A stretch of DNA of 64,000 nt from Diploptera punctata (GCA_030220185.1 JASPKZ010007542.1:186001-250000); one strand, 5' to 3'; shown: positions 1-10,233, counted from the first letter of the stretch. Made by a program: numbers and translations. Notes: generated from the sequence alone by a model not told the origin.

Positions 1-232
1 AATTCCAAGACAAACATACAAGTTTCTTATACATGTAGTATTCTCAATTCACACAAGAGGTAGCGGAAATTTCTTCCAACTGCCATCTAGCGGCTAACAT
101 AACAGTTAAGCAAATTATTAAAGAGAATATTTACTTTATAGCAGTAACGCTTGTATATATACAGATATTATAAATATATTTTTGACATTTGGCAATGAAT
201 GCAAATATGATATGAAAAGAAAAAAAAATATA
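1..232 (-). repeat. Inverted copy of the 300-bp tRNA-like unit spacer
   Basis: Read on the minus strand, this stretch runs from the T-rich tail that follows a tRNA-like module, through the whole spacer, to the TTGGAATTCC just before the next module, which would lie outside the window. It matches the spacer at 477-701 on the plus strand with few changes. It meets a plus-strand copy at about 232, so the two form a head-to-head palindrome. The tRNA-like module expected at the junction is missing. Confidence 0.85.
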
Positions 233-401
233 TATAATATCTATATATACAAGCGTTACTGCTATAAAGTAATTATTCTCTTTAATAATTTGCTTAACTG
301 TTATGTTAGCCGCTACATGGCAGTTGGAAGAAATTTCCGCTACCTCTTGTGTGAATTGAGAATACTACATGTATAAGAAAATTGTATGTTTGTCTTGGAA
401 T

Positions 402-476
402 TCTTGGGTAGCTCAGTTGGTTAGAGCGCTAAAGGTACAGACTTTAGAGACTCGAGTTCAAATCCCGACTCAAGCA
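402..476 (+). tRNA. tRNA-like module, subfamily 1, anticodon ACA
   Basis: The sequence folds as a cloverleaf: acceptor TCTTGGG/CTCAAGC (one mismatch, one G-T pair), D stem GCTC/GAGC with a normal AGTTGGTTA loop, anticodon stem CTAAAG/CTTTAG (6 bp, one longer than usual) closing the loop GTACAGA, and T stem TCGAG/CCCGA with loop TTCAAAT. U33 is present and the nominal anticodon is ACA (Cys UGU), which eukaryotes normally do not use. A and B boxes are recognisable and CATTCTTTTTT follows as a possible pol III terminator. It could be a functional tRNA, a tRNA-like RNA or a SINE head; the tandem setting and odd anticodon argue against an ordinary tRNA gene. Confidence 0.55.
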
Positions 477-701
477 TTCTTTTTTCTTTTCATATCATAT
501 TTGCCTTCATTGCCAAATGTCAAAAATATATTTATAATATCTATATATACAAGCGTTACTGCTATAAAGTAAATATCCTCTTTAATAATTTGCTTAACTG
601 TTATGTTAGCCGCTAAATGGCAGTTGGAAGAAATTTCCGCTACCTCTTGTGTGAATTGAGAATACTACATGTAAAAGAAAATTGTATGTTTGTCTTGGAA
701 T

Positions 702-776
702 TCTTGGGTAGCTCAGTTGGTTAGAGCGCTAAAGGTACAGACTTTAGAGACTCGATTTCAAATCCCGACTCAAGCA
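702..776 (+). tRNA. tRNA-like module, subfamily 1, second tandem copy
   Basis: This module is identical to the one at 402 except for a change in the T stem (TCGAG to TCGAT), which removes the pair next to the loop. The loop GTACAGA, D arm and acceptor are intact. A longer T tract follows. Confidence 0.5.
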
Positions 777-833
777 TTCTTTTTTCTTTTTTTTTATCAT
801 ATTTGCCTTCATTGCCAAATGTCAAAAATATAT

Positions 834-838
<5 letters not shown>

Positions 839-880
<42 letters not shown>
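839..880. repeat. (AT)n microsatellite
   Basis: A pure AT dinucleotide run ends the second tandem unit. Units of the same family at 22 kb and 36.5 kb also end in (AT)n. Confidence 0.95.
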
Positions 881-887
<7 letters not shown>

Positions 888-1834
888 ATTGGAGAGCTTA
901 TTTCCATTTGTTATTGTTGTTCTTTAGCAACCAGTGTCGAGTTTCGAACTCAATTATGCTGATTTATTTCGTAACAAATTGTATTTGAATTTGCATATAT
1001 GAATTATCACGATAGCCACATTTTTTTTACGATTGTTATATAACTTGCATATGTTTATCATTAGAGTCCGGATTTTATGTAAATGTCATATTCTGTTCCT
1101 GTATATGTAGATATTATACGTAGATATAAGAAAAACTAAAATGACGACGAATTATACTGAAAGGATATTTATTCCAAAATTTTAAATTACATATCCTGAG
1201 CTATAATATATATTTTACGTCCTAGTACATGTTTTAATATTATTGTGGAATTATTATACATTTCCGTCAATCTCATTCACATTCGTCACATGCAGGAAAG
1301 GAAAAAAATCAGGGTATGTCTGAGTAGTGGACACGGCCATCTGTTTTACGAGAATACATGTACAGCCTTTGAAATGAATGATGGCGCACAGACAATTTTC
1401 AAGTCTCAGAACGAAGCCACTGCGCATGATCAGAAATCAGCTATTTGGTTCACAAGTATACAACTATTTGAGAAACTAAATCCATTCTATTTCGTTGTGT
1501 GTCGTGCAATGGAAAACAATTTAGTGTAAATAAGTAGTGCGGTAAATACTGAAAATAAAACAAAGCAAAAGAAATGTAACAAAATAAATCAAAATAATTC
1601 AAATAAGGACGTGAGAAAAGAAGCATGACAGCAGGATAGAACACTAGACCTCATTCACGGGAAACAGAAGCTTCCTCCACTAGACCACAACCATCTCTCT
1701 TAGAAATTGTCTGTAGGAAGCGATGCAGTGCTTCAGGACTTATTTGTATAATGAAATTAGACATTAATTTAAATTAATCAGACGCGTTTTGTATTAGTAA
1801 TGGAAATAAGGATGAAGAATGATGCTGATAACGA
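881..1834. other. No recognisable gene
   Basis: This is AT-rich sequence. A 94-codon frame at 1245-1529 (+) has no family resemblance I recognise. About 1640-1705 on the minus strand resembles a worn SINE head (TGTGGTCTAGTGG A-box-like), but no convincing B box follows. Confidence 0.5.
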
Positions 1835-1956
1835 TAAGGATGATGATGGCCGGATTAATTTCTGAGACCGTTGGGCCCTAAGCTTCCTGACATTTATCTT
1901 ACAGGTGAGGAAAAACCCCGAAAAAATCTCACCCAGGAGCCTCTCCGGACCGGGAA

Positions 1957-1957
<1 letters not shown>
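1835..1957 (-). mobile_element. SINE-A fragment (tRNA head lost)
   Basis: The body of the SINE-A family seen complete at 4106 and 49785 is recognisable: the GATGATGATGGCC tract, GAGACCGTTGGGCCC, CTTACAGGTGAGGAAAAACC, and CGGACCGGGAATA, where the copy stops inside the B box. A (TA)n run replaces the tRNA head. Confidence 0.75.
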
Positions 1958-1988
<31 letters not shown>

Positions 1989-3047
1989 CAAAGTTATTTA
2001 TATAACGAAGCCTGGTAACATGTAGGAATTATGAAAATTGACGACGTTATTAAATAATAATAAATAAAAAATCTACCTGACCAGAATCTAACGTGGGCCT
2101 GCGTCGTCGAAAAAAAAAACCTTACCGACTGCTCCACTTAAGTTAATGATACAAATACTGCATGAAGAGAGACTTACGCCGTCAGCTTTATTCTCAAACG
2201 AGTCAGAACGTGTAACAACGTACTGGTGTGAATCGCTCTTCAAAACTCTTAAGTTTCCATCATCAAAAGTTGCGCCAACATTTTTTCAAAGGCTGTACAT
2301 AACGGTAACATTTTCTTTAAGTGTATTATGTGTATGTCAATCATTTTTTAACACTGAAAGTCCTTCGGCGTTGATATAGAAGCGATTACATCATGCACTT
2401 GCATAGGCTCTCCGCCCCAGGTACAGATATACTGGCGCCGTCGTTGATCCCTTCGGACGCCCTCATTCTTTTACATCCCTGGTACCGCTTCACTATGTCA
2501 CGTGGTGTTTTATGGGTACCACTGGATTGATCTTGAGAAGCCCTTTCCAATCGTGCGCGATATTTATATTTTGATTTGGCTTTTTGACGAGTATAGACCG
2601 ACATTGCATTATTTATTTTATTTTATTTTTTAACTTTAATACCATATATATTCACTATAACTATTTCACAATAATGTTTTATATATGGAGCTGACGACTG
2701 AAACTCAAAGGAATGTCGTAACATCACCGAGCCAAAATATAAACTAAACGAAAATTATGTGACGCAGCGAAACCATCTCAAAATGGAGACAATGGACAAC
2801 TTAGGCATACTCCTTGATTAATCAGTTCAGTTCTTCCAATGGTAATAGTTATGCATATTGTTGTGCAACTGTACATTTCTTTTATTACTTCTATTATGTA
2901 TATATCTGGGATACCCTTTGCCATTCATTATTTCCCCAGATTTTTGCTTCAGTAATAAGGATAAGTAAAGATTTGGATAAATACATAATGTTTTATAGTG
3001 GAGTACCTCAGAATAAGAGGGCTTTTTTCCGGAGTGGCAATCATGAA
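1989..3047. other. Unassigned region with a basic small ORF on the minus strand
   Basis: No family is recognised. The only frame worth noting is 2386-2604 (minus, 72 codons), rich in Arg and Lys and starting MSVYTRQKAKSKYKYRARLE. It is locally more GC-rich than its surroundings and could be an exon or an element fragment, but nothing in it identifies a function. Confidence 0.4.
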
Positions 3048-3051
3048 TAAT

Positions 3052-3117
<66 letters not shown>
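3048..3117. repeat. (AAT)n microsatellite
   Basis: About 23 near-perfect AAT repeats. The poly-Leu, poly-Ile and poly-Asn frames here are artefacts of the repeat. Confidence 0.97.
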
Positions 3118-3118
<1 letters not shown>

Positions 3119-3433
3119 CCCGCCGAAGCTTGGCCCAAGCCGGTATGGAAAAGGGTGAAGGTGAGGAGTAACAATCTCGTTAAAGGATCCAGAGTTCAGC
3201 TCGTCCGGCTGATAGTAACCAGTAAGGGCCCCTGTCCAGGGAACAGACATTGCTGCCTTGTAGGTAGACATTGGCACGTCAAAGGCTAGGGGAAAAACAC
3301 CTCGAAAACAAATAACCTGATCCTCCAGGTTGGGGGTAATGCGATGGGCCAGCTCCCCGTCTTACTTAAAAAGCAGGCAATGCTAAAAGATCTAAAGAAA
3401 TGAAAGCGGACCAAAATATATTTGGGCTGAAGG

Positions 3434-3434
<1 letters not shown>
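3118..3434. repeat. Dispersed repeat of unknown class between AAT tracts
   Basis: This ~315-bp, more GC-rich block is bounded on both sides by AAT microsatellites, as expected for an element carrying or inserted into such a tract. It contains CCTGTCCAGGGAACAGACA and CCTCCAGGTTGGGGGTAATG. I think it is part of an interspersed element but cannot name the class. Confidence 0.45.

Positions 3435-3525
<91 letters not shown>
3435..3525. repeat. (AAT)n microsatellite, two adjoining tracts
   Basis: Long AAT array interrupted once by AAATAT near 3488. Confidence 0.97.
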
Positions 3526-3530
<5 letters not shown>

Positions 3531-3612
3531 TATTTATTCTGGCAGAGTTAAGGCCATAAGGCCCTCTTCTAATCAAATCACTTCCTATTCAACGTAATAC
3601 TAATCCTTAATA
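3526..3612. repeat. Dispersed repeat G (AAT-linked)
   Basis: The sequence CTTTATTTATTCTGGCAGAG, then TTAAGGCCATAAGGCCCTCT, follows an AAT tract. The same arrangement recurs at 28604, with GCTTTATTTTAGCTGGCGGA after an AAT tract. It is probably the 3' end of a retroelement that ends in AAT repeats. Confidence 0.6.
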
Positions 3613-3628
3613 AAAATAATTATATTAA

Positions 3629-3631
<3 letters not shown>

Positions 3632-3671
<40 letters not shown>
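3632..3671. repeat. (AAT)n microsatellite
   Basis: About 13 AAT repeats immediately upstream of repeat P. Confidence 0.95.
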
Positions 3672-3674
<3 letters not shown>

Positions 3675-3895
3675 CATTCAAAGTATCTCTGCAGGCGGAA
3701 GAATCAGGAAGCTCTGTTTGTTGGTACACGTGACGTCATATAAGGCAGTACACTGTCAGCGTCCCACTTCCCATTCCCCTTTGCACTCGTGGATAGCAGT
3801 GTTACGTGGTCTATTCCTGCATAAACACGACTGCAGTGCCCTCCGTCAACAACTGCGCTTATTCCATAAACGGGTAATAATAGTAATAATGAAAA
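3675..3895 (+). promoter_or_regulatory. Dispersed repeat P with CRE-TATA promoter-like core
   Basis: About 220 bp is shared with 38590-38815, where it lies on the opposite strand. Both copies keep GCAGGCGGAAGAA, then CACGTGACGTCATATAAGGC (a TGACGTCA CRE directly abutting a TATAAGG box), then CTGCAGTGCCCTCCGTCAAC. A CRE next to a TATA box followed by transcribed-looking sequence suggests the promoter of a mobile element, perhaps an LTR. I did not find a tRNA primer site or element ends to prove it. Confidence 0.55.
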
Positions 3896-3954
3896 TAATA
3901 ATCCTAACAGGAAAACACAATAAAAAGGTTGTTACAAAATACTTCAACCAATAT

Positions 3955-4025
3955 AGCGACCTGGTTCAGATGGTAGCGTTTGAGCTTGCATCAGGCAGAT
4001 CGGGATTCGAACCCCGGTGATGACC
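3955..4025 (+). mobile_element. tRNA-like SINE head (family F)
   Basis: TGGTTCAGATGGTAGCG fits a pol III A box, and CGGGATTCGAACCCCG forms a perfect T arm and B box. The acceptor arm is not convincingly paired. It is most likely a SINE head or a tRNA pseudogene. Confidence 0.5.
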
Positions 4026-4105
4026 AACCTATTTGAGATTTCTTCCTGGTTTTCTTTTATATTCATGCAAATAGTTGAGATTTCATTAACATTATTCATT
4101 TTATG

Positions 4106-4432
4106 TCCACCGCTGTGGTCTCGAGGTAGCGTGCTGCCTTGTCACGCAGCGGGCCCGGGTTCGATCCCCGGTCGGGGCAGTTTTTCTGGATGAGGTTTTT
4201 ATCGGGGTTTTTCCTCGCCAGTAAGACAAATGTCGGGAAAACTTCAAGGCCCAAACGGTCCCCGAAATTATATGGCCATCATCCTTATCATCATCATCAT
4301 CATCATCATCCTTCACCGGTGTGGAAAGCAACGGGACCACACCTACAATTCCCTAGTAAAGCTGCAAGCATAGCATGAAAATGTTATGATTGCAGTGAAG
4401 GACCTGCCTTCGGGCAGAATTACTATGGATAT
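4106..4432 (+). mobile_element. SINE-A, full-length copy
   Basis: The tRNA-derived head has an A box (TGGTCTCGAGGTAGCGTG) and a B box (GGTTCGATCCC). The body contains GGGGTTTTTCCTCGCC, a (CAT)n tract near 4285, and the tail CTGCCTTCGGGCAGAATTAC. Other copies lie at 1835, 9918, 21946 and 49785. Frames across it are chance translations of the SINE. Confidence 0.9.
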
Positions 4433-4728
4433 ATTCATTTTATCAGTACATCATTAAGTAGGCATGTAATTAAAAATTAAATAATACACATGACAGAGCA
4501 ATAGAAACACAAAATCTATTGAATACACCTAAAGATCTTAGGCCTGGACACCATACAATGTTATGTTAAATCTTCTACAAATAAGACTGAAAAACGTATA
4601 ACACTTTGATAATAGCAATTATAAACGAACGTGTTCTTAGTTTTAGATTACATAAAGACCCAATTTTGCAATGTAAAATTGCTGTTAACAACTAATGATC
4701 TAGTTTTACAAAAAAAGTAGGTAAAAGT
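4433..4728. other. No recognisable feature
   Basis: AT-rich sequence with no element or frame that I can name. Confidence 0.5.
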
Positions 4729-4975
4729 AGGTAAAAATCGCCTTAAATTGGAGATTTAATAATTTCTCCTGCCAATTATTTACATATTTCGGACCGCAAT
4801 GAAAACAGAATCATGTAAAATCTACGTTATTATAGTACAGTACTGTTAATTTGACACAAAATTAATTAATTTATATTCATTTGTTCTGCTATTGTTTTAT
4901 AAACAATATTAAATAAATTAAAACAGTGTATCTTACAGGATACGTTGCCAATTTAAGGGTTAGTATTACGTTGAA
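4729..4975 (+). mobile_element. piggyBac-like MITE, plus orientation, degenerate left end
   Basis: It begins CGCCTTAAATTGG and ends GGATACGTTGCCAATTTAAGGG followed by TTAG (a mutated TTAA). The interior keeps TCGGACCGCAATGAAAAC, shared with the copies at 20182 and 37364. It is one of at least six copies of a short family whose intact members have TTAA next to CCCTTAAATTGG termini. Confidence 0.75.
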
Positions 4976-5362
4976 TAGGAAGTGATTTAATTAGAAACAA
5001 TAGGTGGATTACATGTTTCGTACTTACTTACATTATAATTCAATTTTCGAGAATGTTCAGTTCATTGCATGTCACATAATAATTGTCAACTGATACATCT
5101 ATTCTTTTGACAATTATTTAAATAATTCCGTTTAGTTTCCTTCAATTGTTTTAGTATTAATTACAGTGTGTTAATTGTAACGACGTATGTCATTTTGTCC
5201 TCATTAAAGTTTCAATCTCTTCTGTTTGTTAACGGAATTTAATAATTCAGCTAATAAATTTACTATGAAATTAACAACAGTGATATTCTTTGATGTTTAA
5301 ATTAACATGAGAGTAAATTAGTTTGCCATATAAGCTTACTGGTCATTTGCGAAATATACTTA
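4976..5362. other. No recognisable feature
   Basis: AT-rich sequence between the MITE and the RTE LINE. Confidence 0.5.
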
Positions 5363-5380
5363 CTTACTTACTCACTGGCA

Positions 5381-7564
5381 CTATCGAACCCGTAGGTTCA
5401 TGGCCGCGCGGACATAAGCTCTCCATACATCCCTATCCTGAGCTAATGCTTTCCAATCATTTCCTGTATAATCTACTTCCCTCAAATCATAGTTAATGTT
5501 GTTCTCCCACCTCATTCTTGGTCTACCAACTGGGCGTTTTCCTTCTGGCTTTCCTACAAGAAGTTTCCATGCAAGTCTTTCATTCCCCATACGCACAACA
5601 TGTCCTGCCCATCGCAGTCTACGGGACTTAACTGTTCTTATTATATCTGGCTTCCTATAAAGACCATGTAGTTCATTGTTATGTAGTCTTCTCCATTCAC
5701 CTGTCTGTTCATCTCTCTTTGGTCCAAAAATTTTCCTAAGTACTTTATTCTCAAATACCTGTAATCTCCTTTCCTCCCTTAAAGTAAGAGTCCATGTTTC
5801 GCACCCATATAATATAACTGGTAGAATAATAGTTTTATATATTTTCAGTTTAACGTTTTTTGAAAGGAGGTGGGACATCAAGAGTCTCTGCAATGCATAA
5901 TAGCACGCATTTCCAGAATTGAGCCTATGTTTAATTTCTTTGTGCATCTCATTCCTATTTGTGATTATTGTTCCTAGGTATTTGAATTCAGCCACTTCCT
6001 CAAAATTTCCCTCATTTGTCATTAGCTGTCCATTTCCATTATATAATGTATTTCTATCTGTGACCATATATTTAGTTTTATTGATATTTACTTCCAGTCC
6101 TAAGTTCTTAGTGTTACTCAATAGTGTGTGCGTATTGTCCTTTAGTATCTCCTCACTATCGGCCAACGCTACTACATCATCAGCATAAACTAACAGCTTA
6201 TTAATACCATTCAGTTGTAAGCCTTCCTCATTCTCTAAAGATTTAATGGCATGCTCTAGTACAAAATTAAATAGTAGAGGAGATAGTGCATTTCCTTGCT
6301 TCAACCCATTCTGGATTTCAAAAGTGTCCGAAAACTCTTTGCCTACACGCACCCTACTCTTTGTGCCATTTAAACACATTCGTATAAGTCTAACTAACTT
6401 TTTAGGAATTCCGAACTCCAGCAGGATACTATATAACTTCTCCCTCTTAATTGAATCGTATGCTTTTTTGAAGTCTACGTATAGTTGATGTACAGTACCA
6501 TTATATTCCCATTTCTTTTCTAAAATCTGTCTTATACTAAAAATCTGATCTGTTGTAGACCTGTTTCTTCTAAATGCACATTGATGATCTCCTAGAATGT
6601 CATCAATATTTGGAGTAAGTCTGCTGACTAATATATTTGTTAGAATTTTGTACGAAGTTGAAAGTAATGAGATGCCCCTGTAGTTGTTGCAATCCGTTTT
6701 ATCTCCTTTCTTATAAATTGGTACGATAATTGATTCTTTCCATTCATCTGGAAGAGCTTCTTTTTGCCAAATCATACTAAGCAACCAGCGTATTTTGTCC
6801 ATCAATTTATCTCCCCCTGATTTTATCAGTTCTGCTGGGATCTCATCTGAACCTGATGCTTTATACATCTTCAATTTTTCAATCGCCATTTCAACCTCTA
6901 ATGCACTTGGCTCTACGAGTTGCATTTCTGCTGTCTGTAAATTATCCTCCTCAATGTCCTGTTCTGTATGTACATTTAATAGCTGATTAAAATAACTTTT
7001 CCCTCTATTTAATATAGTCCTGGAATTTGCAATCATATCCCCATTTTCATTCCGAATTATGTTTGTTCTAGCCTGAAACCCTTTCTTCTCTATACTAATT
7101 CCCTGATATAATTCTCTAATATTCCTATTTTTTGCGTTCAATTCAAGATCATTAATCTTCTCTCTCAAATATTCCCTCTTTTTACTCTTTAGTAACTTGG
7201 TGGTTTCTAGTCTAATACTACCCAATTGCTCCAAATTTACCTCATTTGGCTAGTGTAACCATTTCATTTTTGCTAGCTTTCTTTCATTTACAATGTCGGC
7301 ACATTCCTCATCAAACCATTTCTTGTTTTGCCTCTTTTTTAAACAACCAATACTTTCTAATGCTGACACTTTAATAGTATCTCTTATAGCCTCCCATTCT
7401 TTATTTATATCAGTTTCTTCTTCATTTGCCACATTGTCATCTGAAGATTCCAGTACTTCAAATCTATTAGCAATTTTGATTTGGTATTCTTGCCGCATTT
7501 CATCATTTTTCAAGTTTTTTAATTCATATTTTACAGAATCATCTTTAGCGTTTGTTCCTCTCAT
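5381..7564 (-). pseudogene. RTE reverse transcriptase ORF with one in-frame stop
   Basis: This encodes the end of the endonuclease linker plus the whole reverse transcriptase, which copies the element's RNA at a nicked target site. In the 617-residue open stretch (5381-7234) the RT motifs are FVDF-type box LYVDFKKAYDS (about residues 251-261), LKQGNALSPLLFN (311-323) and YADDVVALAD (350-359). The C-terminal part carries YGCETWTLTLREERR and RLRWAGHVVRMGNERLAWKL. A single TAG at 7247-7249, probably a mutated Gln codon, separates it from 104 upstream codons in the same frame (7250-7564). The RT domain itself looks intact, so decay is recent relative to other elements here. Apparent starts inside it are not meaningful because RTE makes one long protein. 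Confidence 0.9.
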
Positions 7565-8422
7565 AAGCGATAGCCGTTGTCTGATTTCACTCTGACCAGA
7601 TGATGATCCGAATTGCAGTCTGTCCCTCTAACTGATTTAACATCGATGATGCTACTGTGCCAGCGTTTATCCACTAATACATGATCTATCTGGTTCCGAG
7701 TTTCTCCATCTGGGGACGTCCAGGTGTATTTATGAATATCCTTATGCTGAAATGTTGTGCTCTTAACAATCAGATTCTTCGATGTGGCAAATGTGACTAA
7801 TCTAACCCCGTTGTCGTTACTATCTTCATGAAGACTGAATTTGCCTATTGTTGGTTTGAATATATCTTCTCCTGCCCCACTTTTGCATTAAAATCTCCTA
7901 AGACAATTTTCATATGATATCGTGAAAGGCTATCAAATAAGCATTCTAATTCTTCATAGAACTCATCCTTGATCTTGTCATCTTTATCTTCTGTGGGGGC
8001 ATGTACATTTACAATTATAAAATCATGTCGTTTACCCTTTAGAATTATGTATGATATCCTATCACTAACAAACTTAATATCTCGGATAGCAGATAGGATC
8101 CTCCTTCTGACTAAAAAACCCGTTCCAAATGCAGGTCTTTCTGCACCCCCATAGTATAATGCAAAGCTTCCCTGATTCCTGACTACCTTCTCCTGGCCAC
8201 CTAACTTCCTGTAAAGCGACTATATCCAAGGGCGATTTATCTAGTTCCCGCGTTAATATCTCTAGTGCCCCCGCTATTGTATAAAGTCCTAACATTCCAT
8301 GTTCCTAGGAACATGTCCCTGTGTTTGAGCCTTTGGCATGGGTTCCCTGAAGTAGTCCCCGCCCGGAGAACCGAATGGGGGACTATTTGACCTCCGGAAA
8401 ATTTTACCCCAGTAGAACCCAT
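7565..8422 (-). pseudogene. RTE apurinic-type endonuclease domain, frameshifted
   Basis: The minus strand encodes pieces of the N-terminal endonuclease that nicks target DNA. Pieces are LGTWNVRTLYNSGG (within 8237-8422), DIVALQEVRWPGEG (within 8074-8295), NVHAPTEDK and KIVLGDFNAKVG (near 7890-8010), and a worn C-terminal half. These are the usual Asn, Glu and GDFNAKVG motifs of the exonuclease-endonuclease-phosphatase fold. At least two frameshifts and several stops break it, so no functional endonuclease is made. Upstream sequence to 8548 is 5' UTR shared with the 63.8-kb copy. Confidence 0.85.
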
Positions 8423-8548
8423 GTCCGCATTTCTTGACGGTTGTATTTTTACGGTGAAAGATCGTCACTCTTTCGACCAAGGTACTTATTTCGTCTGGCT
8501 TATCACCTTCGACCAGTCCGGCATGGGTAACCCTATCGGCAGCAATGC

Positions 8549-8906
8549 TTACATAATTAAAATGACAGGAACGCATGTTTAAATCAAAGTACCAAAAATA
8601 TTGAAACAGTATAATTTTTGAACTAAAGTATTGTTTAAAACGAGAAAACACGTTCAAACAATCTTTCTGTTTCAGGGTTAGAAATACGAACTAAGTATTG
8701 ATTGAAGTGTATATATAAGATTACATATTTTACTAATCCATGATTATATCAACACTTAATACGTAGTGTATTCTCCGTGTGACTGACAATCTTCATTACA
8801 CTTCTGTTAACCAGGATCTTAACAGAGATTTGTGAAATTTTTCTCATTATTGAGCGAGGGAATTTTTGGATATGCTAAAGTTCTGTGGCACAGCAATATA
8901 ACGCAA

Positions 8907-8957
<51 letters not shown>

Positions 8958-9168
8958 ATTTTCGTTTTTGCCACGCATTAGGCATGACGTTATCACATCC
9001 CCTTTATTATCAACAAATTTAGAGGGAATCAATGTAAGAACAATATTAAATATTCACGAGTGTATCCTAAAGAACATGAATAAAGACCAGAATAAATCTG
9101 TCCACGTTGCTATAAGAAAATACATTCAAAGTATAATTTGCTCTAAAAAAAAGATCAAAATACTAGTA
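8549..9168. other. No gene; contains an (AT)n tract at 8910-8954
   Basis: Unassigned sequence flanking the LINE 5' end. The frame at 8847-9032 is a translation of the AT repeat. Confidence 0.5.
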
Positions 9169-9808
9169 CAGTAAAAACTGTCTAGGAAGGAACAGGATGG
9201 TTCCTTAAATATATTTCCGTCTTGGCAATTTCCCTCCTTATAAAGGGTTCCTAAATTACAAGCTTGAATTTTCTCACGCAGTGTAGGAATTGTACATGCA
9301 TTCTTTAAAGACAACGTATTGAACTGAAATAGAGACAAAATAGTGTATATAACACAGCATAGTTTGCACGGCAATACAAAACAACTCTATTACACAAAAA
9401 CGAGAAGGAACTCAACTACAGGAGGACTGAAGAGTTTCCCAACTCCCTCGCAGATTACGTAAGCAGGCACGGAAAAGCGCGGGATTCCCCACTGTTACAC
9501 ATAAGCAAGGGTATCCCCGCAATACAATTCCAACAGAAGAAGGTAAACCGATATAATGCAGTAGAATCATATGTAGAATTTTCACGTGTGGTCATTAATA
9601 CTGTAATTAGAACGTGCTTAAGAATAGTTTCCGTCTTACTGAGGTAAAAATTAAATATTGGTACTTTACAAACCATTCCGTTTTCGCGTTATGAAGGTTT
9701 CCGGCTTATACAGGACCTTTTTACATAAAAAATCGTACAGTTCTGGATTTTTTTCCGTCTCTTCAGGTTTCCTTCTTATAAAGGTTACGGCTAAGACAAG
9801 TTTCACTG
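9169..9808. mobile_element. pogo/Tigger-like non-autonomous element (MITE)
   Basis: The ends are inverted: left CAGTAAAAACTGTCTAGGAA, right (reverse complement) CAGTGAAACTTGTCTTAGCC. Each is flanked by TA (9167-9168, 9809-9810), the target duplication of the Tc1/mariner superfamily. Subterminal repeats such as GGTTTCCGGCTTATACAGGA and GGTTTCCTTCTTATAAAGG are typical of pogo-like MITEs. There is no transposase frame in the 640 bp, so it would depend on a transposase in trans. Confidence 0.75.
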
Positions 9809-9917
9809 TATTATTATAAGGGTAAAGTTTCAACCAATCATTCTGTTTAATAGTCTAATTTCGCCCAACAGATTCATTGGTCTTAGTAAAAACCATCATA
9901 AATCCTAGATATGCATC

Positions 9918-10233
9918 CATTGTAATTCTGCCCGAAGGCAGGTCTTTCACTGCAATCATAGCATTTTCATGCTATGCTTTGCAGCTTTACTAGGGAATTG
10001 TTAGGTGTGGTAGCTTCCCGTTACATTCCACGCCAATGAAGGATGATGATGATGATAATGATGACCATATGATTTCGGGGACCGTTTGGGTCTTAAAATT
10101 TTTCTGACATTTGTCTTACAGGTGAGGAAAAACCCCGATAAAAACCTCACTCAGAAAAACTGTCCCGAACGAGGATCGAACCCGGGGCCGCTGCGTGACA
10201 AGGCAGCACGCTACCTCGAGACCGCAGCGGTGG

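Larger units (their letters stand above)
233..838 (+). repeat. Tandem ~300-bp units each with a tRNA-like module
   Basis: The modules start at 402 and 702, so the period is exactly 300 bp. Each unit has an AT-rich spacer containing GCGTTACTGCTATAAAGTAA and GCTAAATGGCAGTTGGAAG, then the tRNA-like module, then a T-rich stretch that could terminate RNA polymerase III. The second copy runs into an (AT)n tract. Homologous units at 36.0-36.5 kb and 51.7-51.9 kb share the spacer but carry a different module. Confidence 0.85.
5363..8548 (-). mobile_element. RTE-type LINE, nearly full-length copy
   Basis: On the minus strand the element reads 5' UTR, endonuclease, reverse transcriptase, and then only about 12 bases after the stop codon before a (GTAA)n tail at 5363-5378. 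The very short 3' UTR and simple-repeat tail are typical of the RTE clade. The 5' sequence matches the plus-strand copy starting near 63812. Further copies, all 5'-truncated or internal, lie at 22441, 29622, 51235, 62173 and 63247. The 5' limit is where similarity to the 63.8-kb copy stops (about 8548). Confidence 0.9.

Noticed and set aside
1245..1529. 94-codon frame on the plus strand as a possible gene
   Set aside because: No recognisable domain, no splice or start context, and similar lengths are expected by chance in 64 kb.
1640..1705. SINE head on the minus strand near the first SINE-A fragment
   Set aside because: TGTGGTCTAGTGG fits an A box, but no B box or body homology to another copy was found.
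2827..3576. Poly-Leu, poly-Ile and poly-Asn reading frames (also near 27600-27800, 49720-50200 and 51360-51550)
   Set aside because: They are translations of AAT/ATT microsatellites and stop where the repeat stops.
4139..4378. Frames through SINE-A copies with MSRSGPGFDPRSG-type sequence (also 49819 and 10086)
   Set aside because: Translations of the tRNA head and body of a non-coding SINE.
5676..6986. Plus-strand frames opposite the RTE reverse transcriptase
   Set aside because: They are antisense shadows of the RT coding strand.
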